DNA from: Parus major
Taxonomy: Eukaryota > Chordata > Aves > Passeriformes > Paridae
DNA: 64,000 bases
NCBI RefSeq assembly: GCF_001522545.3
Contig: NC_031770.1
Coordinates: 15,850,751-15,914,750, forward strand
Reading direction: 5' to 3'
Shown here: one piece after another, positions 50,601-64,000 of the stretch
Numbering within the stretch: the stretch's first letter is position 1
How the letters are laid out: every line of letters begins with the position of its first letter
Notes under the pieces: generated by a model
The model's database searches: none
What the model saw: only the letters and a program-made list of their open reading frames with translations
What the model was told of the DNA's origin: nothing
Program-made: the position numbers and the translations under genes

Positions 50601-52756
50601 TTGTTATCAATATTCATTAACAAAGCATTTTGAGGTTAAAATATTGAATGAGTGTGGGGGAAAGCTTTGGTGTTTTGCAAAGCCAGACATTTGAACAGGG
50701 GCATTGCGTTTAATGACTATTAAAGTAATGACAGTAAATTGAATGTCTCATTAGAGTTTTCAAAAAGACTTATTTATGGGGATAATGTAAACAGTATTTG
50801 ATATCCGTAAGTAGTAACTTTCTACCTTTTGGACTTAAAAAGAATTTCTGCTGGAGCTGTGGACTTTAGTACAGAACATTTAAATCTGTGATATTCATGA
50901 GTTTCTTTCAGTTACTTGTGAACTTTTGCAATGCTCACAATCCAGAGGTCAAAGAGTAGTGCCTTAGAAGACTTATCTGGCCAGCTGAGGGAAGCAAGAA
51001 GGAAACAGAATTTGTGTATCTTTTTTCTTCTTCAAAAATTTTTGTTCACGACTGAAATAAAAATAAATCAAAGAGTGTTTGTAAGAGCAATCCCCAGCTC
51101 TGTTTGCTACTACTCAGAGCAGTCTAAATAGGAGTGAAGTGCTAAGGATTGAATTTTTGTCCTCTATTTTGACTCAAATAACTGGAATTACACTGTATTT
51201 GGAAATATTTTTCACATATTGCTGTTGCTTAGCTTGAGGTCTTGGCTAGTATTCTGTTGTATTTTCACAGACAGGGATGACATTCTTATGACTACTCTGG
51301 AGCATGTGTGACTGGATATTTTTCATTTGTATATTTTTAAATCCTTTGACAGAACACTAGCAAACACAGAAGTTACAGCATTTTTGAAGTTCAAAGAAAT
51401 ATTCCCAGCTGAATCCCCAAGTTTAACACAACTGCTTTGTGTGTATATTCTCTGATAGCTGCTCATCTTGTGCATGCTTAGCACCAGCTTGGCACAGTTA
51501 AATGGAATATCTGTATTTTGATTACAGAATCTGATTGCAGGACTTTGAGTGGCAGAAAGATCCTCATGCTCATTGGTGGTCAGGACAACTACATCATTGT
51601 GGTTCCTTTGCTGTTCTCGTTTTTTATGTTAATTCATTTGCTAGCGCTTAATTAAAGCGGTAACTACTTAAGCACTTTCTTCAGAGGGTAGGAAGTACAT
51701 TTAACAAGCCCAGTACGCAGCAGTGGGTGAATGTACCTGATCATGCTGTAGGTTTTGTTCACATGGGTAAGTATCCCAGAGGAAAGCTGTGCCAGGAAAT
51801 ATTCCGCCTTGCAGCTGTAATTGAATGGGCTTGAACAACAAGCTGAGACAGCTGGGTCCTGTTTTGGTCTTGATTTGTAGGGACCCAAGGGATTGGGAGA
51901 GTGGGAAAGAAATCCTGTGCCAGTTGAGTGAGTTCAAATGAGGAAAAGAGAGCTTTGCTCCCTCGACTGCTCTGCATTTCAACTATTAATACAGCAATAA
52001 AGCCTATTCAAAAAGAGTTCTGTGTTCTTTGTGTTTTTTTGAAAGAAGGCTTGTGTGCTTAGCTATTGTGTCTTTTTTGAAATTTAATGTCTTATCACAT
52101 GAGGCAGAATTTTCCAGGTCAACCACCCAACTTTAATCATGAGATCTTGTAGAGTGCAGGAAGGAAGCTGAGAAGTCCTCACAATAACCATGGAATAACA
52201 TCCTATTGGAAGTGGGGTCATTCAGATTATAATTAAGAAACCCCAGGAAACAAGTAGTTAAAGCAACTTTTTGAGCAGTTTAAGTCCTTGATATATCTGT
52301 ATTTAAAATGTTTTCTGCAGTCTTCAGGTATAACAGGAGCTTTTAAATATTTCTTTTAAATCTTGCTCAGTTCTGAACATGTACTTCTGATCACTATAGG
52401 AAGGTCAAATTGTTGTTTTTAGGGAGAACACTAAATCAATTTTTTTGCAGTTTACATTGCAAACATTAACTGTTTAATTAAACTTTTTATTTGCCTCAGG
52501 TTGACCTGTTGTTGACAACAGTAAATAGCTATTTCTCCTGACTGAATCAGGCTATTTTAACAAATGGGTGTTTAAAATAGTTTATTCAAATCAATCTAAT
52601 ATGCTTGTCAAATGAAAATATTGTGAGGGTAGGAGTGGGATAAAATGAAGCTATATTTGCACAGCAGTCAACCGTACATTTAGTAAAAGTGCGAAGTGTA
52701 CAGAGATTTATGAAGGACCTGCCTATTTTTGAAAAAAGGCTACAAATATGGAATAG
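41690..52756. other. CDC42BPA: Intron sequence, about 11 kb; AT/TATG-rich patch only
   Basis: AT-rich intron DNA. TATATG/TACATA alternating sequence at about 46957-47025 is a degenerate microsatellite. A GC-richer stretch at 43270-43760 shows no exon or repeat I can name. Confidence 0.5.
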
Positions 52757-52882
52757 ACCATAGAATCTTAGAATAGTTTGGGTTATAAGGGACCTTAAAG
52801 ATCACCTTATTCCAAAGCCCAGAGCATGGAATCTACCCTGGACCAGATCAGGTTGCTTAGTGCCCAATCCAACCTGAGTGTC
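52757..52882 (-). mobile_element. CR1 LINE 3' tail fragment, minus orientation
   Basis: The + strand shows the reverse complement of the CR1 3' end: ACCATAGAATCTTAGAATAG, then TTTGGGTTATAAGGGACCTT and AAAGATCACCTTATTCCAAA, then GACCAGATCAGGTTGCTTAG and CCAATCCAACCTGAGTG. About 125 bases remain, and it is more diverged than the copy at 8949. Confidence 0.93.
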
Positions 52883-55800
52883 AGGAGAAAATAGTGTGCT
52901 GCAATATCAAGCAGAGGATCCTGTGCTTCCAGATCCATCCTAGCAGAGCATCTTCACTGATGTTGGTGGGGGGAATGTTATTATAAGCTCTGTGCTGTGG
53001 TGGCTTCTGCTGCTGCATTTCTGTGAGTATCACTGCATCACTGTGTGCAGTGTACACAGACCCTGAGTTTAGACACAACAGACTTAGAAAGCAAAATTCT
53101 CTTTTATTTATATGCTGACTTGAGTACCTGGTATATACAGACAGCTGAATGTAGACTATCAGACTGAATTTCTAGCAGCTCTTGGCTTTTCTTATGTGAT
53201 TGTGTGCCTTCATGGCTAGGGCTGGTCTGATGCTGTAGATCAGAAATCCAAGTACAGAGGGCTCTGGTTTGTACACTGCTGTAGTGATTTCATGGCAGAT
53301 ATCCTCCAAATTTAGGTGGGGCAAAAATAGATGTTCTGGCTCATCAATAAAGCACTATCTTAATAGCCAGCTGATTTTGATGCTTTTCATTAAATAGTAA
53401 CTTTTTTTATTTACCAAATCTGATGGTATCTCCATGTGTATCAGTGATGTGTTCTCTTTTGGTTATTTGAATGTGTAGAGTTCTGAACAACTCTCCCATA
53501 AGTAATTGTGTTCCTGCAGGTATGATTTGTAAGCTGTCTCAGATACAAAATAGCTTATTAACTAAAGAGTGTTTTTCAATTGTTGTCTCATGTAATACTT
53601 AATATGCTCACTAGTGATTATTTTGTGTGGGTATTGCCACTGTTATGAAGTGTGAATTTGTTGTCATTAACTTTCCTTAGGCCAAACGAGTTTATTCTAG
53701 AGAAGTGTAGAGTATGCAACATTTTTTCCAAATAAAATTTCACTTGATGGCAGCTAATTCTATAAAAGGAAGTTAAAAAACAAAATGGGTATGAGCTTCT
53801 TCTGAAGAGATATGAAATTCTGCCATCTTTATTTAAGAGTGACAATTCTGATGTTCTTTTTCTGCCTCCAGATCAAGAAAAGTATATTATTTGTATTATA
53901 TTTAAGTTTTTCCTATGACAGAACAGCAGAATTTAGTAGACAGAAAAAGCTACAGTTTTTCACATTACCATAGAAGAATGGTACTCCTTGGTGGAGGTTT
54001 TCTTTCCTTTTTTAATGGACCCAAGTTCTGGAGTGTTGCTTGCAGGCAGTACTAGGAAAAGATGGTTTAGATTATGTCTGAGTGTTCTTTTAGGGGCAAT
54101 CTCACTGTTGTCAAGTTTGGTTTGAAACTTTCAGAGAGAAAAGGGAAGCTACTGCTGTGAAGGCAATTTTTTTCAGAGTATTTTACATTGGAGGTGACAC
54201 TTGCTTTATTTCATCCTTTGTAGCAGAGGAGCTCCATAGTGTCAAGGTTGTAGCTGGGGAAAGGCAACCTGGGAGAATTTGAGGTAAAAAGGTCTACAGA
54301 ATGTGAATTTGGGTATCTTAGCTATATATTTGTTTGCAATTAGAGGAGGTTAATTAAAAAAAGGCAATTGAAAAGAGAGCGTTTCATCTTCATTTTTGGT
54401 AACTTTTATTTATAACCAGTACTAAAAGCATTTATATTGCTCTAATGTACTAACAGGAGTGTTAGCACTTTATTTATATTTGTACATAACTTTGCATATT
54501 ATGTCTCTTTATGACAACATATAATAAAAATAAATTAATATCTAATTCTCTTTTATATCTTTAATGGTTAAATTGATAGTTGATTATTTCTTTTGATTCT
54601 GTCTTGTACGATCTCTGCAATAAGTTACAGATTAAAAAATTAATCAAGATTTAAGTAAATAAAATTCTAATTGATGGATTGACTATCCTGAATGTTTGGT
54701 AATATGCTTAGAGAGACATAAAACAGTATATATTTCAGACTGATTTTAGACTAGTGGCTTTTTAAACACATATCATTGGAGTAAGTGGGGATGTGACAAG
54801 TAGCTATTTTTAATTATTTGTGTTGTAAAGAAGATACTACTATTTTAGAAGTTGAGCTGGAAGCAAGGAAATGGTTATCACCTTTTTAAACATAACAGAA
54901 TTTGAAAGCTGTGTTTACTGTGTGTGCACATGATATAAATAGCAGTAGCAGCCTGGTATGGGGCTGGAGGGCAGGAGGGCAGGGCAGTCACAGATTTGCC
55001 ACCTTGGTTGCTATCCAGCCTAGTTATGTTTGCTGTCAGGTCCTTTTGCACTTTTAAATAGCAAATAAGGTGACTTTGAAAAGGAGAAAGTAGCAGAAGC
55101 CACTGCCTAAAAGGGAAGAAGATGGCAAGCAAATTAAGAAACTCAATCTTCTTTTAGATGGCTTTCCCATTTCCTCTCGGAGGAAATAAGATCAATCATG
55201 TCAATAACAATCCCCTATTATTATTGATTAAATAACAGCTGGCTTGTTTCTATGGTGTCTTTAACTATTTAACTTTGAAAAATAGAGTAAAATGTTCTTA
55301 TATCATGGATGAAAGTACATATTTATACTGCTGTACCTGTTACATGAGAAATTTAAGAAGAAATCGTGTTTTTTACATAATGAACTCAGCAGGACCTCAT
55401 GAATCTTGTCAGAGATGGATCATTTTTTTGCAACAGAAAATTTTTTTTTCTTCCCATTTATTGTATCTGGGTTTTTTTTTTTGTATTTTTTTATCTTGTG
55501 ATTTTGTACCAATGGATAATTCAGTTGGGTGAATATACTCTTGATTTCAGGAAAATATTATAATTACATTGTTACTCAACACACATATGCATGCTAAAAT
55601 CTCCCCCAAATGAGGCAGAAATATGTAAGATTTCACTTACAACATAGGTTTGCTGTTTGGTGTCATGAAGTCATTTAAAAATTCAAAACATCTGGACTTT
55701 TTCAATTAAAATTGCTCTGTTATCTATTTACTTGAAAGTTTTTAACCATCCACATATTCCAATATGCTATTTTCATAAGTCAAAATGTGATCTTGAAATG

Positions 55801-56477
55801 ACAGTTCAAAATTTGTGTACAGGCTGTGCTTAACTATGTGCATGGGGTTCTGTTGAGAATATCAGGTGAGAACTGAATGTTGGCTGTCACTCTGCTCTCA
55901 GCTTCTGAAAAATTCAGGCCTGTTATCTTGACAAAAAATTTGTGTGCCTGTGTATATATAGCATTTGAAGTATTTCTCAAATAAAATTGGTCAGGAAGTA
56001 ATTCTTTTCCCCATGGGCAAGTTGATAAATGGCTGATTGAAGTTTTGAGTAAGTACAAAATGTTTGTTTCTTGGATCAGTGAGAGAAATTACTATTCATG
56101 GGGCAAAAACTTGTTTTCTGTCACATGTACTTCAGGACTTGTGGGATGGGGAACAAAGCATGACTTCCTTTTCCTGGAGGCACAGAAGCAGGATTCAGGG
56201 GAGATTTTAATCTACTACCTATATTAGATAAGGAAAGAATTGGGAAACAAATCACCATAAAAACTTGCATAACTCCAGTAAGTCATGGTAATGGGTCCTT
56301 CTCTCTACCTGGCTTTAGGTAGTGGGAAAAATGGCAGATCATGCAGATTGTATGTGGAAATGCCCTCGAAGGCAACCCGGTGACATCAGTCATGAGTGCT
56401 TCCTTAAATCTCTTTTGCACTTTATCAAAGCTTCAATGGCCACAGTGTTTCAAAGAGGGAAGTTAGAATTTAGTTCC

Positions 56478-56566
56478 TTAAAATAAATTAAAACAAAAAA
56501 CAAACAAAACAAACAAAAAAACCCCAACAAAAAAGCAACAAAAGAGCCCCCAAAAAACAAACCCAG
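56478..56566 (+). repeat. A-rich (CAAA)n-type low-complexity tract
   Basis: Runs of A interrupted by single C or short CCCC strings. It could be the worn poly-A of a retroposed sequence, but no body is recognisable beside it, so simple low complexity is preferred. Confidence 0.75.
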
Positions 56567-58689
56567 AAGACATTTTTCTGTCTCTGAGAAGAAACTGCAT
56601 AAGGATGTGTTCATAGTATTCCTTCCATGATGTACTTTTTCTTTAAGTATATTCAGTATATCAGACTTCAGGCACAGGGAAGGTGGTGCTTTTTCCTTTG
56701 ATGGCTTTTATGTACACAGCTTCATAGATGCTAGCCATCACAGGGAGGGTTATTTTCTTTTTGTACACTAAGTTTGTTTAGGTTAATTTACTAGTTAGTA
56801 TTTTCTAATGTACTCATCAGTTTTTTGAATGAAATAAAACTTACTGCTATTAATTAGGAAATTCTTGTATGTGATGTCTGGACATTTTACATTTTCTTTA
56901 AATTTGTAATCTTTGGTATTTAAACCAGTCATATTTTCAGAAATAGTTCATAATCTTTCAAGAAAATATATAACTTACAGACTCGTTTTTAATCTAAAAA
57001 AGATAATACTAAGTAGATACTGGAATTCTTTCTTTCAGATACAGTAAACTTGTTTGCAGTTGTACAGACATTCAAACTTGGCAATGTCCATTGTTTTACA
57101 GCCCAAAGGAAGTAGTCTGCGTTATTTGCCTTACATTCTTCTAAAAGGTGGACATAGCACAAGGGCCTCAGCTTTGGATTTCCCCATAAACATTGTATAC
57201 ATCTAATACAATGTAGTTTTGTTTGAGCCTGTCAGCACAGTGGCATTATGATGCTCTTTTGTGTCCACTTTCACCATATCTTCTTAGGTTCTCCACTGAT
57301 GCTGTGTTTTCCAACCACCACAGGCTCTTGCAGCACTTCAGGTCCTCTAAGAACAGATACAAGTCATTTGTGGTGACATTGGACTGTAGTTGTGGTGTCC
57401 AGAAAAAATACATCATGTTTCATTACAAGAGAAGATGCCTTGTTGTACCTCCATTTCCTGCTTCCTTCAGAATTTGGTTGATAACTCGGGATCTTGATTG
57501 TTAGTTGTGATCCTGTTGTCTTTGTTACTTTCTAGTAACATTTCCAACTTCCAGCTAAACCTATATTTAAAGAAACCTGCCAGATCCTAAAATCTGCTAT
57601 TTTTCTTTCTGTTCATCTCTGCTGTAGCTCTGCAGCAGGTGAGGCATACTTCCCACCTGGTGTAGAAACACAGGGATGGCATCAGCTGAAGAGATCAAGC
57701 CTTTGTAACATGGGCACAGAAGAATTTTTTCTTGTTTTGTCAGCACATGAGGGCTGCTATTGTCTGCTGGGTTTGGGGCCAGGTGTTGAAATACATTGGT
57801 TCAGTGTTGGTTTTCTTTGATTTCTTCTGATGATGCTCTCCTATCTGCAGAGGCTGGGCCACAAGAATTTGGATATGACTGGGGTAAACTTACACTTCCT
57901 TCACTCCACAGACCACAGTACAGGCTGAGGGGGTGAAGTCTATTTAGAGTGCTTCAAAATTCCCTTCTTTGTGCTTGGGTTCAGCTGGGGCCTTAAAAAA
58001 GGACTTCCTTGACTACTGCCCTCATCCTTAGGTTTGCTGAGACATCTGTTGTTTTGTTGTGGGTTTTTTTATTTCCTTATTACTTTCCTAGCAGTGGATT
58101 CTGTAACTTATGTATAAATACCTTCATCTGGCTACGTAATTGTATATATTCATAGGAATTTTAGGTGCTTCTAGGAGAGAATGGAACATTTCAGAAGAAG
58201 GCATTTTAGAGTTTTTTTCGTATTAAGAAAATATCTATATACTGTTTAAGGGCTCTCGAGCACCACTATTTCATGATCCCTGCAGCCAAGGGTGCCCTTG
58301 AATTTCACATTCCCCACCAACCCCTCCTTCTTGATGAGAAAAAGGTCTTGGCTGCTTGCTGGGGTTGAGCCACAACACCATTAATAGCACTTCTTGGCTC
58401 CTTTATCACTTGGAGAAGGAAGTTATTATCAGCTCATTCTGGCTTCCTCCTGGATTGCTTATGCTCTGCTGTGCTGTCCCTCCCAACAAATATCATGGTG
58501 GTTTCAAGCTATTCCCTTCATCTCCCATAGAAAACAGATGGTGCCACTTAAGAGAGCATCTAAATTTGAATATTTTTTAACTCCCTTTGTGATCCTTTTT
58601 GTTGAGATTTGCTTGGAGGTAAGGACTATAGGCATGTCCTTCCTGTGGAAGTTTCCATTTAGCGGAATATACATATTTGTATGGAATTT

Positions 58690-58803
58690 ATTTATATATA
58701 TGTATGTATGTGTGGGTGCACACACTCATCCATCCATCCATCCATCCATCTCTATATGTGTGTGTATGTATATATATGTGTATATATCTATGTATGTATG
58801 AAA
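58690..58803 (+). repeat. Composite microsatellite: (TATG)n, (CATC)n, (TATG/TG)n
   Basis: TATG repeats, then about six ATCC units (58727-58750), then mixed TG/TATA/TATG repeats ending in GTATGTATG at about 58800. Confidence 0.9.
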
Positions 58804-61800
58804 ATAAGATTTTTGATAGCTCAGTTAACACAGACTGTTCCCTATTACTTATGTACAGTCATGGAAAGGGGATAGATGGAGGAGCAGGCTTGATTGTAAC
58901 TCCTTCACTTACCTATATCACCATTTCCTTGTCAGTGTTCCTTCCTTTTTAGTGCAGGAGCCTGTTTGTTTTCATGTCACTGTAAGGAAATTTCAGCCCA
59001 CCCACTATTTTTGACTGTACATGGTTTGAAGTTAATAGGTTGACTTTCAGCTGGAGAGCGTACATTTTTTAGTCCCCTGGTGATTAGACTGCTAATTTCA
59101 GTAACCTGTTGACATCCTGCAGTGGCACTCATCTGTCAGGCTTTAATTCAGCCACTGTGCTTTCAGGCAGCGAGGCAGATATATTCAGGAGGTGGATTTG
59201 GATGTGGAGTTCAGATTTTACAAAAAAGAAATGTCTTTTTTTTTTTTTTCCTGGTTCACTTTACATCTTCTGGAGCTGTGTTCATTCTCTGTGTTCTTGA
59301 CTAGAATATGTAATGAGTCAGAAATTACTTTCTTTACTTCTTCAAGCCCTTATGAGGGAATAAGTTTTATTAGGCCTTGCTGACTGAAGTGTATCTAATG
59401 CATTTTCTTGTTTATTTAATATTTTTACTAGCATCAGCAGAGATATGTGTGATTTGGTTGAGCCTAAAAAACTGAAATGCCTTTATTTGTAGGAATGTTT
59501 CTCAGATCAGACATGGTGGTCAGTGCCTTGTGGGAAACCTGCTCTGTCCTTATTTCAGTCAGCAAGTACTTGTCAGTCCAGTAACTTTCTCAAATATTGA
59601 ATTCACATTTGTTCTCAAATGTACTTAAATAATTGTAACTGGGGAAAACACTGCAGCATGAGTAGCTCTTATCTTAACAGATGGAGCCTGGGCAAGTTGT
59701 ACTGCCAGTTGGTATGAGTGAGGAGAAGCTAAAGGAAGTGTTGTCTGTTTCAATGACTAGCAGCCCCAGTTACTGACAGTCACAGTTTCTCCAGCTCAAG
59801 CTGGATTCTTCTTGAGATCCAGAAGAATTTTAAGGAAAAGACATCCATTTATCTTGAGGTTGGTAAAGAACTACTTTAACACAGTACAGATGAAAAAGAT
59901 AATCTCTGCAGGTTTTATACTTACTGTGATTATATTGATGCTGCCATCTTTGAGCATGAATCAAAGTGCTAGTATTGGGTTAAAACAAAAGCATTTTCCA
60001 TTCTTTCTCACACAGAAGTAGATTTAAATTAGCTGTTGTCTTGAGCCAGAGATTCTGTTGACATTTGGAATAGTACTGGGAGGTTCATTATTTGAAATTT
60101 ATAAGGGAGCAAGCAGTAAGATTTATCTCTGTGGTGAATATTGGTCCTCTGTGGATTAACACTTAGAGGTGAAGCACTGTACCATGACTGATGAAGAAAT
60201 CACAGGGAGGGGACAAAAAATCCCAGCTGAGGAAAACTCATAATGACTAGAACATGAAGTACCTGACTCCAGTAGAAAGAACTTGTGCAAGGCTTTTGGA
60301 AGTCATCTGAGAAAGCTTGATTGTGGATCAGTTTAGATATTGAAGTTCCTCGACAACTTCATTGTAAGTTAGGTGGGTAAGTTGATGTTTGATGGATGGG
60401 CATGAGAGATGTACTTGGAAATACTCAGAAACTATAGGAAAGTAATTTAATTTTAAACTTAGCTCCAGGTAACTTTACAGAACCATGACATGAGGAAATA
60501 GTAACTGTTAACATACACAACTAAACTCAGTCTAATATGTAATCTTTTTATGTATAAAGTTCAAATTATGTTATCTTTTGAAGGTGAGACCTTAGTAGTT
60601 ATATGTATGTAAATACCTGTTTTATTATATCAGGAAACAATCAATTAAAAGCAATAAAATTAATAGATTGAACATTTCTTACGATATATCATATTAAGAT
60701 TCTCCCTGTCATCATAATTTTGTGTATTCCTCTGTGTAAATTAAAAATTGAAATGAAATACCAACCAAAAGAGAAGTGAGGAGGTTGAGGGTGTTGTGTA
60801 TATTCGTAACTCCCTTTTTATGGACTTGGACATCTTTCTAGTGTACAAGGGAATACTCGATTCTTATTCTCTGAAGTGTCCTTTCTTTTCCTTTCTTTTG
60901 TAATGAGCCTTTGTGTACACAAGTAAATTTTACAACTCTGTAATTCTGTTGTGTCTGAAGTTGGCAGTTTGCATGGAAGTTCACAGTTATGCAGTCACAG
61001 GTATCCAGCTGATTTCAATAGAAGGTAAATGTTTGCATTCTTCTGAGGATTTGGGCCCAAGACATGTTGAAAACCCACTGCAGTTATTTCTAAAATTAAT
61101 GTGTATTAAATTATTTTCCTATTTCCAGAAATACTCTGTGGATGTCAGGTTTCTAGAAAAAGATTTCTCAGTGTTACAGAGTGAGATCTCACTTTCCTGT
61201 GAATCATCTTTTCTATATGTGTATGTCAGAAGAAATAGTAAATCAGAAAAGTTGTGACCCTTGGGCAACCTAAATTGCCCAAACTTTATGCAAAATATTT
61301 GTATATTTATTTGTTAGCTAAATGATGCAAAGGGAATACTTAGTATTCATGAAGTTGTATCTGCTGGTTCTACAAAGAGTCTGGGCACAGACTCTTCCTT
61401 AAAAAAACCCCAGAAAACAGGAAAAGAACAAACCTTCAGAAGTAATTCTGTGAGCAGAAGTGAGTAAAAAAATGTGATTTTTTGTTAATGGTGCTTTGTG
61501 CTTGACTGGAGTCCCTGAGTTAAAGATTTTGTCACAATTCCAGCACCCTGTGTGGGCACATGTCTTCTCCCACCCCTGTGGCTGGTTCCCAGGGTGCTCC
61601 CTTGGGATTAGAGAGTAAAGGGGGGAGTGCTAGTGTAGGCTGTGTGGGTTTAGGAGTGTCTCCTGCCACCCACCTACCTTTGCAGAATGTGCAAAAAGTG
61701 AATTGTCTTTGAAACATCTTCCACTGGGTCACATCTGATTCAAGTCAGGTGAAGGGTAGAAGGTATGAGGACACCTGGATGCAGACACATGTGCAGCAGT

Positions 61801-64000
61801 GATGCTTCTTTCCAATCTGTGTCACCTTCCTGACAGCAAGTCATATATATTTATGTTTAACAGATTTTGTTGGTGGTGATGATGCTTAGTAAAAATTACT
61901 TGTTTAATTATAAACCCACATATCTCTAAGAGCAGTTGTGAGTCTAGAGGATGAAACCCAAATGTTCCTGAATACCACCTCTGTTACAGGCCTTGGTAAG
62001 GACTGCATTCTGCCCTTCTGGTTTGTTTGCCTTTTATGGGCTGTGTACACAATGGCTATTGTAAACACCAGCCTTCCATTTGTTGCTGGATATAAAATTT
62101 TTAATTTATATGCCATCGTTATTTGAAAAATAACAATAAAATAATCCCAAAATACCTTATTGTATGAAAGAGTCCTTTCCATTTCAGCAGCTAGATAAGC
62201 AGCCCATTTCCTCTGAATGAATATTGTTAAAGTCGTTTACAGTAGTTACCATATCCGGACTGAATTCGGGTTTTCCAGGTGTGTGTTTTTTACTGTACAG
62301 ATGGTTTTTGAATGCACTTTTAGATAAACTGAGAATGTTCAAACAATCAGTTGCATATTACATTTTTATGATAGAGAGAAAAATTTGGGTGGAAGGAAAT
62401 ATTAATATAGAGTAGAAAGTTGGCAGTGTATGGATAGGAAAGAAAAGGCATCAATTGTGTATGAGTTCAGGCAGAGCTGTTGGGGGAAATGCATTTGGAA
62501 TTCTTGCATGTATTGCATTTGAATGCTCATTTTCCACTAATGTTTGACATTAGTTTCAGAAATCAGTTTTATTTACTAAGACATCATTAGAGAATTTCAA
62601 AACAAAAAACTTAACTTTTTAATTTTTTTTTTTATTTTTTTGTGATGAGCAATGTTGTGAAAACAAGCTAAAACTAATAGGAATGTTTTGTGGTAAATTC
62701 TGAATAAACACAGACTAACAATCTAAAAGTAGGTATTAATGAGGGCAGGAGTTGCCACACTTTTCTAAGGATTTGAGATCAGAAAAAAACCCAGTGTTCA
62801 GACTGTGGAAGGGGAAATGTTGCACTTCTTGTGTTTTTTAATAGGCAGGGAGTGCACTGGGTTATAATGCAAGTAATCGAGCTTTGACCTGGGACTAGAC
62901 CCAATTGCCAAAAATGGTTTAAAAGTGCTGTTTTCATACAGAAGAGTATTAAATTTGGAGAAAGTTTTGACCATCTTTCCCACTGTTGTTAAGCTGTCAC
63001 TACTTTAATATGTTGCTCAATTCTAGAAGAAGAGGTGTCATGACCGGGTATTTGAACTGAGGGCTCTTGCTGAGCAAGGAAAGATGATGAAATAATTGAC
63101 AAAATGGTTTTTGTCATATTGTGTGGAACATAAGTTATCCATAACAGAAATATACATTTGTTTGCTTACATTTTACTGTAAGTTTCTTCTTAACTTGCTC
63201 CTTTGTGGTCTGTGGAACAAGAAATTTGTAAAAATGTGAGCTATGAATTAATATCCCTGCAAGTACGTTTTTCATAGACCAAACCTTCTATAAACTAATT
63301 TCCAAAGAGTGATGAATTTCTAGCATTTGTTTTGCTTATGACTTAATTATGATTTATATTTGCAAGATATCTCATTCCCATGAATCTATTTTTATTAGAG
63401 TGCAATTTCCATTTGAGTGTTTTTATGAAGTATCCAGATTGATAATTTTTAAAAATTATAAGCACTAACTAAAATTTTTGAATGTTACCTTCTTCTGAAG
63501 TGGGGTTGATTTATTGAGGTAACTAAATGACTCCTTAAAACTGCTGCTATATTTTAGAAATTAAAGAATTTATGTTCTGCACTCTTCTGAAAATGTATTA
63601 TCCCATTACTTATCTCAGACTTGTTTGTGTGTGCTATGTCTTGCCATGACTTTTCCTTTTAAGTTTCTAGTAAACAAGACTTTTGAGATAAAACTTGGGT
63701 AAAAGCATTCAAAGAATTTTCAGAACTCAGTGGATATTTTATGTGTTTAGGATCACAACTTGCAAAACACTTATTCTCCAGTATATCAGATTCGTATAAG
63801 ACCATCTTTCCTGTCTGTATTTAGGAGAAAAAGCTTACAAAATTTTGAAAATATGTCTAGAACTTGAAGATGAATAACAGTTTGTATTGAGCGTAATTGT
63901 TATTTTTGGTAAGTTTATAGTTTGAAACTGAACCAATAAATCTTTTACAGAAACATTGTTAATTTCACTTGTGGCCTCCTCTTTTGATCTAAAGTTGATA

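Larger units (their letters stand above)
16753..64000 (+). other. CDC42BPA: CDC42BPA large first coding intron (5' part; continues beyond the window)
   Basis: The intron begins GTAAGT at 16753. I looked for the next exon, which should begin with CT completing the Ala codon and encode KPFTSKV followed by the kinase N-lobe, and did not find it. The intron is therefore over 47 kb, in keeping with the very long first intron of this gene in other vertebrates. The + strand is conspicuously T- and G-rich, with many T-runs. No internal coding exon can be supported; open frames are all short and lack family features. Confidence 0.88.
52883..64000. other. CDC42BPA: Intron sequence to the right edge; low-complexity tracts only
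   Basis: AT-rich DNA with very AT-rich parts at about 54400-54680 and 60480-60740. No exon matching the next MRCK-alpha segment is found before the window ends. Confidence 0.55.

Noticed and set aside
56478..56566. A-rich tract as the tail of a processed pseudogene
   Set aside because: No retroposed gene body or target-site duplication is recognisable on either side.
1..64000. tRNA, rRNA, CRISPR array, integron, prophage or other exotic system
   Set aside because: Nothing of the kind is visible. Repeats are dispersed vertebrate fossils and microsatellites, and the only supported gene is a vertebrate kinase.

Overview
The window looks like nuclear DNA from a vertebrate, most likely a bird. 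It is about 40% GC with one sharp CpG island. The only clear LINE remnants are 5'-truncated CR1 tails, one per strand, and there are worn MIR/CORE-SINE-like fossils. I see no Alu, B1 or L1 sequence. No bacterial, phage, plasmid or viral gene organisation is present, and I find no CRISPR array, operon or defence system.

One gene can be supported. It is the 5' end of CDC42BPA (MRCK-alpha, a Cdc42-binding Ser/Thr kinase), on the + strand. Its CpG-island promoter and GC-rich 5' leader lie at about 14.6-16.1 kb. The first coding exon is at 16575-16752 and ends at a phase-1 GTAAGT donor. From 16753 to the right edge (over 47 kb) the sequence reads as one large first coding intron. The rest of the kinase, including the catalytic domain, lies beyond the window. 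A 5'-UTR intron (15797-16307) is likely, because it has a good donor, a branch-point-like sequence and a good acceptor.

Layout: 1-14.5 kb is intergenic DNA with several MIR-like fossils (4.3, 6.9 and perhaps 7.1 kb), a CR1 tail at 8.95-9.17 kb and a pyrimidine-rich tract at 10 kb. 14.5-17.25 kb holds the promoter and first exons, bracketed by a diverged direct repeat of about 120 bp. 17.25-64 kb is intron with one MIR-like copy (18.8-19.1 kb), a 28-bp tandem duplication (30.2 kb), an 11-bp-arm palindrome (41.5 kb), a minus-strand CR1 tail (52.8 kb) and low-complexity tracts.

The most notable points are three. First, the direct repeat flanking the promoter: the copy at the CpG-island edge keeps CpGs where the intronic copy has TpG. 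Second, the leader is crowded with upstream ORFs, two of them in strong start contexts. Third, base composition appears to switch strand near the promoter. Nothing here amounts to an undescribed system; apart from these points it is an ordinary vertebrate promoter and intron landscape.
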